From JAQUGA01 sp964521105 (GTDB lineage: Bacteria; Bacteroidota; Bacteroidia; Bacteroidales; WCHB1-69): DNA of 64,000 bases. This document shows, piece after piece, positions 35,942 through 45,414 of the stretch. The stretch is from assembly GCA_964521105.1 (NCBI GenBank), contig CAZFPO010000005.1, positions 1 to 64,000 on the forward strand, in the 5' to 3' direction. Position 1 is the stretch's first letter. Every line of letters starts with the position of its first letter. Made by a program: the position numbers and the translations under genes. The notes beneath the pieces are model-generated. The model worked only from the letters and a program-made list of their open reading frames with translations. It was not told the DNA's origin and made no database searches.

Positions 35942-37175
35942 TCTATTAATGTTATTTCTTTGTTTATATTTCTCAGTTAATTCTCAGGAAGTTTTTAAGA
36001 ATATTCCGGAATATCCATTTATGAATTTGTCTCTTAATAAATTAACTTTTCCGAACGACAGTAATGCTTTTGAGAAATTATTTGACAAAATGGACAACGT
36101 TATTTTTCAAGGTAAAGGCAATGTTAATATTATTCATATTGGCGGTTCTCACATTCAAGCTGATATTTTTTCAAATCAAATGCGAAAAAACTTATTAACA
36201 TTTCATCCAGGTATCATTGCTAGTCGAGGTATTGTTTTCCCTTTTAGTGCTGCTGCTACAAACAACCCGTATAACTACAAAACTACTTATAAGGGTAGAT
36301 GGATACCTACACGAAATATTCACCGCGAAATTTTAAATCCACTTGGAATAACTGGTATTGCAGTTTCTACTTCCGATTCAATTGCCGAAATAAACATTAA
36401 AATACGAAATAACGAAAATGAACCATTTTATGATTTTTCGCGAATTAGAGTGGTTGGACATTCAGAAATGAACAGCATTGAGCCAATTTTAAAAATTGAT
36501 AGCCTATTTTATTTAAATGGCATTTTTGACTCTATTACATCTTCGTACTTGTTTAATCTTACAACATATACCGACTCGCTTACACTTTGCTTTCAGTCAA
36601 ACGATACTCTGCATTATCCATTTACTTTGAGTGCTATTATTTTAGAAAATGATTTCTCTGGAATAACTTATAGCTCGATTGGTGTTAATGGAGCAAGTGT
36701 TCCCTCCTACTTAAAATGTGTAAACTTTGAAAGAGATTTATCACTAATAAAACCCGATTTAATCATATTTTCAATTGGCATTAATGACGCTGCAGGCGAC
36801 AACTTCGATCCCAATCAGTTTAAAAATAATTACACTCAACTAATCAATAAAATTAAAAAAGTTTCTCCCGATTGCGTGTTTATATTTACCACAAATAACG
36901 ATAGCTATAAACGTTCCCGTCGAAAATACTATGTAAATAAAAATGGTTTGGTAGCTCAAAACGCATTTTTTGAACTTGCTAAACAACATAATGCTGCCGT
37001 TTGGGATTTCTTTTCGATTATGGGTGGTTTAAAATCAATGGCTGAGTGGGAAAAGGCAGGACTAGCAACACGCGATAAAGTTCATTTTAAATCAGAGGGA
37101 TATAAAATTATGGGCGATTTATTATTTAATGCATTTATTACAGAATATTTAAAACATTTATCTAAACAAAATTAA
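35925..37175 (+). CDS. Secreted SGNH/GDSL-family protein
   Basis: 416 aa. A signal peptide (ends FSVNSQ) is followed by an SGNH domain with block I IHIGGSHIQADI (Ser kept, Gly in place of Asp before it), block III SIGINDA (G-x-N-D) and block V RDKVHFKSEGYKIMGD. It differs enough from the preceding SGNH protein to be a separate subfamily rather than a recent copy. The start overlaps the end of the previous gene by 17 bases and its stop is 12 bp before the MBOAT gene, so the three are almost certainly one transcript. Confidence 0.86.
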   Translation: MTKKSNLLMLFLCLYFSVNSQEVFKNIPEYPFMNLSLNKLTFPNDSNAFEKLFDKMDNVIFQGKGNVNIIHIGGSHIQADIFSNQMRKNLLTFHPGIIASRGIVFPFSAAATNNPYNYKTTYKGRWIPTRNIHREILNPLGITGIAVSTSDSIAEINIKIRNNENEPFYDFSRIRVVGHSEMNSIEPILKIDSLFYLNGIFDSITSSYLFNLTTYTDSLTLCFQSNDTLHYPFTLSAIILENDFSGITYSSIGVNGASVPSYLKCVNFERDLSLIKPDLIIFSIGINDAAGDNFDPNQFKNNYTQLINKIKKVSPDCVFIFTTNNDSYKRSRRKYYVNKNGLVAQNAFFELAKQHNAAVWDFFSIMGGLKSMAEWEKAGLATRDKVHFKSEGYKIMGDLLFNAFITEYLKHLSKQN

Positions 37176-37187
37176 GTTTTTACTTTT

Positions 37188-39044
37188 ATGGATTTTGCAA
37201 CTATCATAGCTTTTTTTCAACGAATTTTATCATTTGACGAAAAATATCCTCTTTTATTTACTCAGTTTAATTTTTGGGCTTTTTTTGCACTAGTTTTTGC
37301 AATTTTTAGTTTAACTCATAATCGCCGATTACTACGAAATAGTTTTTTGTTTTTTGCTAGTCTCCTTTTTTATTACAAAACAAGTGGTTTATTTGTGTTA
37401 ATACTGTTATTTTCTACAGGTGTCGATTTTTTTATTGGGAAAGCTATATTCAAGGCTCCATCAAATTTATATCGAAAATTTTACGTTATCGCAAGTGTTA
37501 TTGTAAATTTAGGGGTTCTATTTTATTTTAAATATGCTTATTTCTTTACCGATGCGTTTAATCAGTTGTTTCATACAAATGTTGAAGTTTTTAATTATAT
37601 CGCACACTGGACAAATTCGTTTACAGGTTCAAGTTTTAATGCAAGTGTTATAATGTTACCTGTTGGTATATCGTTTTATACATTTCAAACTATTAGCTAT
37701 TCTGTTGATGTTTATCGCAGAAAAATTGATCCCGTAACAAATATTTTAGATTTTGGATTTTATGTTAGTTTTTTTCCACAGCTAGTTGCTGGTCCAATTG
37801 TTCGTGCAAGCGAGTTTGTGCCCCAACTATATCAAAAATATCGTTTAAGTCGATTACAATTTGGCGTTGCATTATTTTGGATATTAAACGGATTAGTGAA
37901 AAAAATGATTTTAAGTGATTATTTAGCCGTAAATTTTATAGATAGAGTTTTTGGAAATCCTTTAATGTTTTCTGGGTTTGAAAATATCATGGCTCTTTTT
38001 GGGTATTCATTACAAGTTTATGCTGATTTCTCGGGCTATACTGATATTGCCATTGGAGTAGCTATGTTGATGGGATTTAGATTGCCAATAAATTTTAATT
38101 CGCCTTATAAAGCAACAAACCCTAATGATTTTTGGCGGCGATGGCACATGTCGTTATCAACCTGGCTACGCGATTATTTATATATTCCTCTTGGTGGTAA
38201 CCGCAAAGGAACTTTTGGAAGTTACTTTTTTTTACTAATTATGGCTCTTTTTGCAATTGTTCTTAGTGGAAATATTTGGTTAAGTTTTGTTTTAGTTTTA
38301 ATTGCATTCGCTTTATTTTTAGTTGCTAGAAAGTGGAAATCATTTAAAAAAATTATAACAACAAATATTAACCTTTTGGTTACTATGCTTTTAGGTGGCT
38401 TGTGGCATGGTGCTAGTTGGAATTTTATGATTTGGGGTGGACTAAATGGAAGTGGAATAGTATTGTTTAAATTTTGGAAAAAACTCGAAATATTACACAA
38501 ATTTCTTCTTACACTTTTAACTTTTGCGTTTTTTTTAATTTGGGTTAACCTCGCACCTACTCCATTAATATACATTTTTGTCTATTGGACAGGGATAATA
38601 TTTGCTGGAACATCTATCGATTTTATCTCAAAAAAAATACACAAAGATTTTTCATTAAAATGGATAAATAGAGCTTGGTCAATATTTTTAACGTTTGTTT
38701 TTATTACTTTCACTAGAATGTTTTTTCGCTCTGGCTCAAATTTAAATCCAGCCGAATCAAATAAATTAGCATGGGAAACAGCCTCAAATATGGTAAACCA
38801 AATTGGTGGCGAATGGAATACATCTATCATTGGAGAAATGATTTACGAATATCGTAAAGTTTTTTTATTACTGATAGTTGGTTTAGTAGTTCATTGGTTA
38901 CCTTCAAAAATGAAACAATGGTATCGTATTAATTTCGCGTTATTACCTCAATATATGCAACTTTTAGCGGTAGTGTTTGTTATTTTTGTGATTTATCAAT
39001 TTATTACTTCCGAATTACAAGCCTTTATTTATTTCCAATTTTAG
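37188..39044 (+). CDS. MBOAT-family O-acyltransferase (AlgI/PatA-like)
   Basis: A polytopic membrane protein of 618 aa with about 12 helices. MBOAT hallmarks are SFFPQLVAGPIVRASEFVPQ, NPNDFWRRWHMSLSTWLRDY, YIPLGGNRKG and the second conserved-His motif LLGGLWHGASWNFMIWGG. It is expected to pass acetyl groups across the membrane to the SGNH partners encoded just upstream. The LysM/transglycosylase-like gene in the same operon suggests peptidoglycan as the acceptor; an exopolysaccharide is the alternative. Confidence 0.93.
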   Translation: MDFATIIAFFQRILSFDEKYPLLFTQFNFWAFFALVFAIFSLTHNRRLLRNSFLFFASLLFYYKTSGLFVLILLFSTGVDFFIGKAIFKAPSNLYRKFYVIASVIVNLGVLFYFKYAYFFTDAFNQLFHTNVEVFNYIAHWTNSFTGSSFNASVIMLPVGISFYTFQTISYSVDVYRRKIDPVTNILDFGFYVSFFPQLVAGPIVRASEFVPQLYQKYRLSRLQFGVALFWILNGLVKKMILSDYLAVNFIDRVFGNPLMFSGFENIMALFGYSLQVYADFSGYTDIAIGVAMLMGFRLPINFNSPYKATNPNDFWRRWHMSLSTWLRDYLYIPLGGNRKGTFGSYFFLLIMALFAIVLSGNIWLSFVLVLIAFALFLVARKWKSFKKIITTNINLLVTMLLGGLWHGASWNFMIWGGLNGSGIVLFKFWKKLEILHKFLLTLLTFAFFLIWVNLAPTPLIYIFVYWTGIIFAGTSIDFISKKIHKDFSLKWINRAWSIFLTFVFITFTRMFFRSGSNLNPAESNKLAWETASNMVNQIGGEWNTSIIGEMIYEYRKVFLLLIVGLVVHWLPSKMKQWYRINFALLPQYMQLLAVVFVIFVIYQFITSELQAFIYFQF

Positions 39045-39059
39045 CATTTGTTTTTTAAT

Positions 39060-39067
39060 TATTTTTG
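39060..39067 (+). promoter_or_regulatory. -7 box for the M3 peptidase gene
   Basis: TATTTTTG, 33 bp before the ATG at 39101. It overlaps an in-frame TTG at 39065 and so argues for the later start. Confidence 0.45.
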
Positions 39068-39100
39068 AAAATTATTATATTTAAAGAAATACCATTAATT

Positions 39101-41209
39101 ATGAAAAGAAAATTAGTTTATTCCTTAATTTTGTGTTCAACAACACTTAGCAGTCTATTAGCCCAAGTTACATCAATAAACCCATTTTTTGAAGAGTGGA
39201 ATACGCCGTTTGGAATACCACCTTTCGACAAAATTAAAATAGAACATTTTATTCCTGCTTTTACTGAGGGAATGTTGCAACAAGAAAAAGCAATTAATTT
39301 AATTATTGAAAGTAAAGAACCTCCAACTTTTAAAAACACAATTGAAGCCATCGAAAATTCAAGTGAATTATTAGATAAAGTTAGCTCGGTTTTTTCTAAT
39401 TTACGTTCGGCAAATACAAATGCCGAAATTCAAAAAATTGCATCTGAAATTTTTCCAAAACTTTCGGCACACAGCGACAATATAAACTTAAATCCGAAAC
39501 TTTTTGATAAAATAAAAATTGTATACCAAAATCGAAATAATGAAAAACTTACACCAGAACAAATTAGGTTAACCGAAAAATATTACAAAAGTTTTGTTCG
39601 GAGTGGTGCTAACCTAAACGAGAAAGACAAAGCACGAATGAGAGATATTAATGCCGAATTATCAAAATTTACTTTAACTTTTGGAGATAATTTATTAGCC
39701 GAAACAAATAGTTTTATTTTAACCATCGATAATGAAAAAGACTTAGTTGGCTTGCCCGCTTCGGTTATTAAAGCTGCTAAAGAAGAAGCTATGAGCCGAA
39801 AGTTAAACGATAAATGGATATTTACATTACAAAAAACAAGTTTAATTCCTTTTTTACAATATTCTCAAAATCGAAAATTACGTGAATTTTTATATAACGG
39901 ATATCTTAATAGAGCCAATAATAATAACGAATTTGACAATAAAAAGATTTTAGTTCAAATAATTATGCTTCGGCATGAAAAAGCTAAGTTATTAGGATAT
40001 GAAAGTCATGCAGCGTTTGTATTAGAAGAAAATATGGCAAAAACACCAAACAAAGTGTTCGACCTTATTGATAAAGTTTGGGAACCAGCTATTAAAAAAG
40101 CCCTTCATGAGGAAGAAGAATTACTTATGACAGCAAAAATGGAAAATTCTGACTTCTCAAAAATTGAATCATGGGATTGGTGGTTTTATGCCGAAAAAGT
40201 TCGCAAAATTAAATACAAAATTGATGAAGAAGAACTTCGTCCATATTTTAAACTCGAAAATGTTCGAGATGGTATTTTTGATGTGGTAACCAAATTATAT
40301 GGTATTACTTTTAAAGAACAAAAAAATGTTCCAATTTATCACCCCGAAGTTACAGTTTATGAAGTTATTGATAACAACAAACAGGTGTTGGGCGTATTAT
40401 TAATGGATTTCTTTCCACGAGCATCAAAACGTGGCGGTGCATGGTGTACTACATATCGTTCGGCACATTACAAAAATGGAAAACGAATCACACCAGTAGT
40501 TTCAATTGTATGTAATTTTACTAAACCAACTTCTGACTCTCCGTCCCTATTAAACATGGATGAAGTTGAAACATTTTTTCATGAATTTGGACACGCAGTT
40601 CATGCATTGGTTTCAAATTGTCAATACAAAGGTAGCACATCTGTTCCTCGCGATTTTGTTGAGCTTCCTTCGCAAATCATGGAACATTGGGCAACCGAAC
40701 CATCTGTTTTAAAGCAGTATGCTAAACACTATAAAACGAACAAGCCTATTTCAGATGAATTAATTTCAAAAATTAATAAAAGTAGCTATTTCAATCAAGG
40801 TTTTGCTACCTGCGAATATTTAGCTGCTGCATACCTCGACATGATGTATCATACGATGAGTTTTAAAGAAAAATTTGACTCGAACGAATTAGAAAGAGCA
40901 ATTTTAGAAAAAAAAGGTTTAATTTCATCTATTGCTCCTCGATACCGAAGCACCTATTTTCAACATATCTTTGCCGGTGGATATTCGGCAGGTTATTATA
41001 GTTACATTTGGTCGGAAGTGCTCGATGCTGATGCATTTCAGGCATTTAAAGAAACCGGCGATATTTTTAATAAAAAAATTGCTACTGCTTTTCGGAAAAA
41101 AATTCTTGAAAATGGTAATACAAAAGACCCTTATCAAATGTATATCGATTTTAGAGGTAGTGAACCCAAAATTGAGCCTTTACTTCGCAATAGAGGACTT
41201 TTGCAATAA
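39101..41209 (+). CDS. M3 family metallopeptidase (Dcp-like peptidyl-dipeptidase)
   Basis: A zinc peptidase of about 702 aa. The signal peptide ends SSLLAQ. The N-terminal family marker is NPFFEEWNTPFGIPPFDKIK, and the active site is FFHEFGHAVHAL with the third ligand Glu in the following helix (VELPSQIMEHW). Dcp enzymes remove dipeptides from peptide C-termini, here probably in the periplasm. The ATG at 39101 (MKRKLVYSLILC) gives a clean signal peptide. It follows the MBOAT gene after 56 bp but has a promoter box of its own. Confidence 0.93.
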   Translation: MKRKLVYSLILCSTTLSSLLAQVTSINPFFEEWNTPFGIPPFDKIKIEHFIPAFTEGMLQQEKAINLIIESKEPPTFKNTIEAIENSSELLDKVSSVFSNLRSANTNAEIQKIASEIFPKLSAHSDNINLNPKLFDKIKIVYQNRNNEKLTPEQIRLTEKYYKSFVRSGANLNEKDKARMRDINAELSKFTLTFGDNLLAETNSFILTIDNEKDLVGLPASVIKAAKEEAMSRKLNDKWIFTLQKTSLIPFLQYSQNRKLREFLYNGYLNRANNNNEFDNKKILVQIIMLRHEKAKLLGYESHAAFVLEENMAKTPNKVFDLIDKVWEPAIKKALHEEEELLMTAKMENSDFSKIESWDWWFYAEKVRKIKYKIDEEELRPYFKLENVRDGIFDVVTKLYGITFKEQKNVPIYHPEVTVYEVIDNNKQVLGVLLMDFFPRASKRGGAWCTTYRSAHYKNGKRITPVVSIVCNFTKPTSDSPSLLNMDEVETFFHEFGHAVHALVSNCQYKGSTSVPRDFVELPSQIMEHWATEPSVLKQYAKHYKTNKPISDELISKINKSSYFNQGFATCEYLAAAYLDMMYHTMSFKEKFDSNELERAILEKKGLISSIAPRYRSTYFQHIFAGGYSAGYYSYIWSEVLDADAFQAFKETGDIFNKKIATAFRKKILENGNTKDPYQMYIDFRGSEPKIEPLLRNRGLLQ

Positions 41210-41239
41210 ACTATTTTTTCTCAAATTCAAATTCCATTC

Positions 41240-43060
41240 ATGAAAAAAATTTCATTAGTATTTGTATTGTTATTTTTGCATCAAATTGCATTTAACCAAC
41301 AAAAAGTTGATTTTACAACCTATTTTGAATCAACACTTGGTAAAGAAACACCTTCCTATCAAAAAACAATCGAATATTGTGAATTACTTGCTCAAAATTC
41401 AAAATATATAAACCTAAGTTCAATTGGGTACTCACCTCAGGGTCGTAAAATTCCAATATTAATAATTGATAAAAACGGCTTTAGCTCACCCTTTTTAATT
41501 AAAGCAACCGGACGAGCTATTGTTTTTATTCAAGCATGCGTTCATGCCGGTGAACCCGATGGTAAAGATGCAGGTTTAATGCTCATTAGAGATATTGCAA
41601 TTAATTCAAAATATTTGAAATGGCTCGACAATATAAGTATCGTATTCATGCCAATTTTTAATGTTGATGGTCATGAACGTTTTTCGCCATTCAATAGAAT
41701 AAATCAAAACGGACCCAAAGAAATGGGCTGGCGAACTACGTCTAAAAACTATAACTTAAACCGAGTTTACCTAAAAGCCGATGCTTCGGAAATGAAAAAT
41801 TGGCTTGAAATGTTTCATAAGTGGAATTTCGATTTTTTAGTTGATTGCCATACTACCGATGGTGCTGATTATCAATATGCACTTACTTACAGTTTGGAAA
41901 CAAATGGCACACTAGATAATGATTTAAGCAATTGGATAGAAAAAAAATATTTGCCTTATGTTGACAGCAACATGACTAAATCGGGCTTTTTAATTTATCC
42001 ATATATTATTTTTAGGAATTGGCACGACCCGAGAAGTGGACTCAGAAATTACGCTTCTTCATTGAAATTACTAAATGGATATGCTGCCGCAAATAATCGA
42101 ATTTGTTTGCTTATCGAAACCCATCAACTCAAAGATTACAAAACACGAGTTTGGGCAACATACGAGATGCTTCGGCATTCGTTAGAAATAATTTCTAAAA
42201 ATTACACTGAACTCATTAATTTGAATAAACTTGCTGATGAAAAGTCCAAAAATATTCAAATTACTCAACCAATTTTTCCCTTAAATTACGTTTCGAATGG
42301 AGACTCAATTATGGTTAATTTTAAGGGAGTTCACTATGATATACTAAAAAGTAAGTTCACTGGCGAAAATTGGTTTTTGTACGATAGTACAAGAAAAGAA
42401 GATTTCATTATTCCATATTTTAAGCAACTTGTACCCGAAAAAACGATAAATATTCCACTTGCATACATAATTCCATCTGAGTGGACTGAAATTATTGATT
42501 TATTGAAAATACACAATGTTACATATTTTGTTATGAATGAGAATGTCGCGTTAAACGTCATGAGTACTCGGTTTTCAAACGTTAAATTATCTCCAAATTC
42601 TTTTGAGGGCAGACAAATGGTTGTATCATTTGATTTAGTTGAATCGCCCGAAAAAGTAGTTATATTAAAAAACTCAGTATTAGTACCTACTCGACAAATT
42701 TCTTCAAAAATGATAATTCACATGTTTGAGCCTTATTCTGGAGATTCATATTTTCAATGGGGATTTTTTAATTCAATTTTAGAGCAAAAAGAGTATGCTG
42801 AGTCGTACGTGATGGAAAAAATGATGATTGAAATGCTTGAAAATGATAAGGAATTACAAAATGAGTTCGATTATAAAATGAAAAACGACTCTGTATTTGC
42901 TTCAAATCCTCGAAATGTATATAACTGGTTTTATTCTAAAACTCCATACTGGGACCAAAAATTAAATTTATATCCCATTTTAAAGGTTGTTGATGATACC
43001 CAATTTAAAATATTAGATAATTCTAAGAAAATTGGAATTAAGTTATTGAAAAGTAGATAA
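41240..43060 (+). CDS. M14 family zinc carboxypeptidase
   Basis: A 606-residue exported carboxypeptidase. The signal peptide ends IAFNQ. The zinc ligands are H-x-x-E in VHAGEPDGKDAG (near 96-100) and the His in DCHTTDGADYQ (near 205), and the catalytic Glu is probably in LLIETHQLKDY (near 295). The C-terminal 300 residues form an extra, beta-rich region not seen in short M14 enzymes. It follows the M3 peptidase gene by 30 bp and ends in a strong terminator, so both probably degrade peptides outside the cytoplasm as a pair. Confidence 0.9.
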   Translation: MKKISLVFVLLFLHQIAFNQQKVDFTTYFESTLGKETPSYQKTIEYCELLAQNSKYINLSSIGYSPQGRKIPILIIDKNGFSSPFLIKATGRAIVFIQACVHAGEPDGKDAGLMLIRDIAINSKYLKWLDNISIVFMPIFNVDGHERFSPFNRINQNGPKEMGWRTTSKNYNLNRVYLKADASEMKNWLEMFHKWNFDFLVDCHTTDGADYQYALTYSLETNGTLDNDLSNWIEKKYLPYVDSNMTKSGFLIYPYIIFRNWHDPRSGLRNYASSLKLLNGYAAANNRICLLIETHQLKDYKTRVWATYEMLRHSLEIISKNYTELINLNKLADEKSKNIQITQPIFPLNYVSNGDSIMVNFKGVHYDILKSKFTGENWFLYDSTRKEDFIIPYFKQLVPEKTINIPLAYIIPSEWTEIIDLLKIHNVTYFVMNENVALNVMSTRFSNVKLSPNSFEGRQMVVSFDLVESPEKVVILKNSVLVPTRQISSKMIIHMFEPYSGDSYFQWGFFNSILEQKEYAESYVMEKMMIEMLENDKELQNEFDYKMKNDSVFASNPRNVYNWFYSKTPYWDQKLNLYPILKVVDDTQFKILDNSKKIGIKLLKSR

Positions 43061-43062
43061 AT

Positions 43063-43092
43063 AAAAAAGAAGATGTTGACATCTTCTTTTTT
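43063..43092 (+). terminator. Terminator after the M14 gene
   Basis: Perfect 13-bp stem (43063-43075 with 43080-43092), loop TTGA, A-run before and T-run after. Confidence 0.9.
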
Positions 43093-43147
43093 TCTCAAAA
43101 GAGAAAATATATTTTTAAAAAATCGTATTCAAAAAAATAAAAAAAAA

Positions 43148-43306
43148 TTATTTTTTAGTTGGATTTTCATCGGAAACGGTTAATTTTTTGCGACCTTTCG
43201 CACGACGTGCAGCCAACACTCTGCGACCATTAGCTGATTCCATACGTTTACGAAAACCGTGTTTATTTTTTCTTTTTTTGTTCGATGGTTGGAATGTCCT
43301 TTTCAT
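43148..43306 (-). CDS. rpmH: 50S ribosomal protein L34
   Basis: A short gene of 52 codons plus stop that translates to MKRTFQPSNKKRKNKHGFRK followed by RMESANGRRVLAARRAKGRK and a tail ending in NPTKK. This is the full L34 signature. The tail is a few residues longer than the usual 44-47 aa, a common feature in Bacteroidota. Own promoter at 43329-43359. The dnaA, rnpA and yidC genes that often neighbour rpmH are absent here. Confidence 0.97.
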   Translation of the reverse strand: MKRTFQPSNKKRKNKHGFRKRMESANGRRVLAARRAKGRKKLTVSDENPTKK

Positions 43307-43328
43307 AGTTCATTTAATTTTTGGACTG

Positions 43329-43359
43329 CAAAATTACTTAATATTTTTGAATTTAGCAA
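43329..43359 (-). promoter_or_regulatory. rpmH promoter
   Basis: On the minus strand TTG (43357-43359), a 20-bp spacer and TAATTTTG (43329-43336). The following bases CAGTCC are the same as those after the rpsF -7 box. Confidence 0.7.
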
Positions 43360-43451
43360 GTATTTATTGATTTTTTTCAACAACTCTTTTTTAATAACTT
43401 TAGGAAACAAAAAAATAATCATTCTTGGTTCGATTAATAAAGCAAAAACCA

Positions 43452-44228
43452 TTAATAAATCATCATGGAAGTCATTGACAATGAGCCTGCAATTATTTTG
43501 TCGTTAAAAAAAATAATTTTTTCTTCTTTATTTTTTAATGCTAAAATATAAAGTAGCGGTAAAAAATGCTCAGGAGTTGGTATTGAGTTTTTAAATGATA
43601 ATCCAAGTTGAGAGTAATTAAAAAGCGATTCATGATTATCCTGTATAATGAAATCTTTAATTTTATCACTTGCTTCCGTTGCCCAATCATAGGCATATTC
43701 TTCGTTATTTAATTTATTCCATGCTAACATTCTTAAATTATGAATGATGTTACCACTTCCAACAATTAAAACTCCCCTATTCCTTAAAAAAGCTAATTCT
43801 TTAGCTAATTGATAATGCTCGTAAGTTTTTTTATTTAAATCTAAACTTAATTGAATAATAGGTACGTCTGCTTTAGGGTAAAAGTGTTTCAATACCGACC
43901 ACGTGCCATGGTCTAACCCCCAATTATAATCAAGTTCGATTGTTTTTTTTACGATGTTTTTTATTTCTAGTGCTAAATCAGGATTTCCCTTAGCGGGATA
44001 AATAATTTCATATAATTCGGGAGGAAAACCTCCAAAGTCGTGTATAGTAGGTGGATTTTCCATTCCTGTAACCAAAGAACCATTGGTTTCCCAGTGAGCT
44101 GAAATGCATAAAATTGACTTAGGTTTAGGAGTTGTAAAAGAAATTTCTTTAAATTTTTGAACAAATTCATTTTCTTCGATAGCATTCATAGGACTACCGT
44201 GACCTATGAATAGAATTGGCATTTTCAT
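43452..44228 (-). CDS. Extradiol dioxygenase, 4,5-DOPA dioxygenase (YgiD) family
   Basis: A 258-residue class III extradiol ring-cleavage dioxygenase. Metal ligand motifs are FIGHGSPMNA, CISAHWETNG, LDHGTWSVLKHFYP and VGSGNIIHNLR. Family members open catechol-type rings or act on DOPA; the physiological substrate in anaerobes is unclear. It is the last gene of an operon with a SpoIIE-type phosphatase and a sensory hydrogenase-like protein and overlaps the phosphatase gene by 4 bases, an unexpected partner for an O2-dependent family. Confidence 0.88.
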   Translation of the reverse strand: MKMPILFIGHGSPMNAIEENEFVQKFKEISFTTPKPKSILCISAHWETNGSLVTGMENPPTIHDFGGFPPELYEIIYPAKGNPDLALEIKNIVKKTIELDYNWGLDHGTWSVLKHFYPKADVPIIQLSLDLNKKTYEHYQLAKELAFLRNRGVLIVGSGNIIHNLRMLAWNKLNNEEYAYDWATEASDKIKDFIIQDNHESLFNYSQLGLSFKNSIPTPEHFLPLLYILALKNKEEKIIFFNDKIIAGSLSMTSMMIY

Positions 44229-45412
44229 ATAAATTCTATAGTTACTTCTTTCATAAATTTATTTTCTAAAATTTCAACAATTCGACGGACTACTGTTCGG
44301 CGAATTTCAAGTTCTTGTGGTAAATTTGGATCTTGATGAGCTGTATTTATCGAAGTTCCAACTAAAAAGTAGATGTTATCACTTTTTAATATTAGTTTAA
44401 TCATTTCATCAGCAGGACCATGTCCTAGTTTTGTATCGGTAGAATATTCTCTAAGTTTTTCCGAAACTTTACTTAAAGTTAATATTCCTTCGGTAACAAG
44501 ATTAATATTATCCATGTATGATATGGGAGGTAAATCAGGGTCGGTCATAACAATTCCCGAACGATACATGTAATTTAAATTGGAAGCAATAATTTCGGCA
44601 GTTGTGCCACCACTTATTACTTTTTTCCCTTCAAACGATTGAACTTTTACAGCAAGTTGTAAATCTTTTTCCTTGTCGTATGGCGGTCCAGTACAAATTA
44701 AAAGTTTTCGAGGATGACGAAAATAAATAACGGCACAACTAGTGTCGTCTTGTGGGATATTGTTGTCATTACGAAGAGCAATATCAATTATTTTTCGTGC
44801 AGCTGCAAATGCTGATATAAATGCATCACGTTCGATTAAATTATATACATATTTTTCAACGCTATCCTGTCCCCAGCCAAAAGGATACTGACGAGTTCCC
44901 ATACCTGATTGAGGCACCCCATCCGACCAGAAAAAAATCCGATCTTCTTTTTGAGCATCAAATCTACATAATCGAAGAATTTTACCTTTATGTTTTTCGC
45001 TTTCTAAAACAATATCTCTCCAACCTGGATCAAAAGGCTTTTTACCTCTCATAATCACACTTCGAGGATTATCGTATTCGATTATGCTTGTGGTGCCATC
45101 AAACTCAATATCAACAATAGTAAAAGTAGAATAACTAACTTTTCGGAAGGAACAAACGGGTAAAGTGTCCATAATTATTTCGGCGGTTTGCCTAATATTA
45201 CGATGGTCTTTAGTAAAGTTTAATGCCATTGAAGCAGTTAAAGTCGCTAACACATTTGCTTTTACGCCAGTTCCCATTCCATCCGAAAGAACAGCTATTA
45301 TTCTTCGTTCAGATTTTATTCGCTCGGATAAAAACACATCACCACAAATTGAATTTGGTACATGAATAGCTTGCTGACAATCCACTTCTATATAAAATAT
45401 ATCTTCAATCAT
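44225..45412 (-). CDS. SpoIIE-type (PP2C-like) serine phosphatase
   Basis: 395 aa. The PP2C/SpoIIE fold is marked by AVLSDGMGTGVKANVLA (metal-binding Asp-Gly) near 40 and FFWSDGVPQSGMG near 165, with a second metal site around DDTSCAVIYF. A further C-terminal region of about 160 residues (from KLLICTGPP) has no function I recognise. It is cytoplasmic. It lies 2 bp downstream of the sensory hydrogenase-like gene, which should control it; the target phosphoprotein is not encoded nearby. Confidence 0.88.
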   Translation of the reverse strand: MIEDIFYIEVDCQQAIHVPNSICGDVFLSERIKSERRIIAVLSDGMGTGVKANVLATLTASMALNFTKDHRNIRQTAEIIMDTLPVCSFRKVSYSTFTIVDIEFDGTTSIIEYDNPRSVIMRGKKPFDPGWRDIVLESEKHKGKILRLCRFDAQKEDRIFFWSDGVPQSGMGTRQYPFGWGQDSVEKYVYNLIERDAFISAFAAARKIIDIALRNDNNIPQDDTSCAVIYFRHPRKLLICTGPPYDKEKDLQLAVKVQSFEGKKVISGGTTAEIIASNLNYMYRSGIVMTDPDLPPISYMDNINLVTEGILTLSKVSEKLREYSTDTKLGHGPADEMIKLILKSDNIYFLVGTSINTAHQDPNLPQELEIRRTVVRRIVEILENKFMKEVTIEFI

Positions 45413-45414
45413 AA

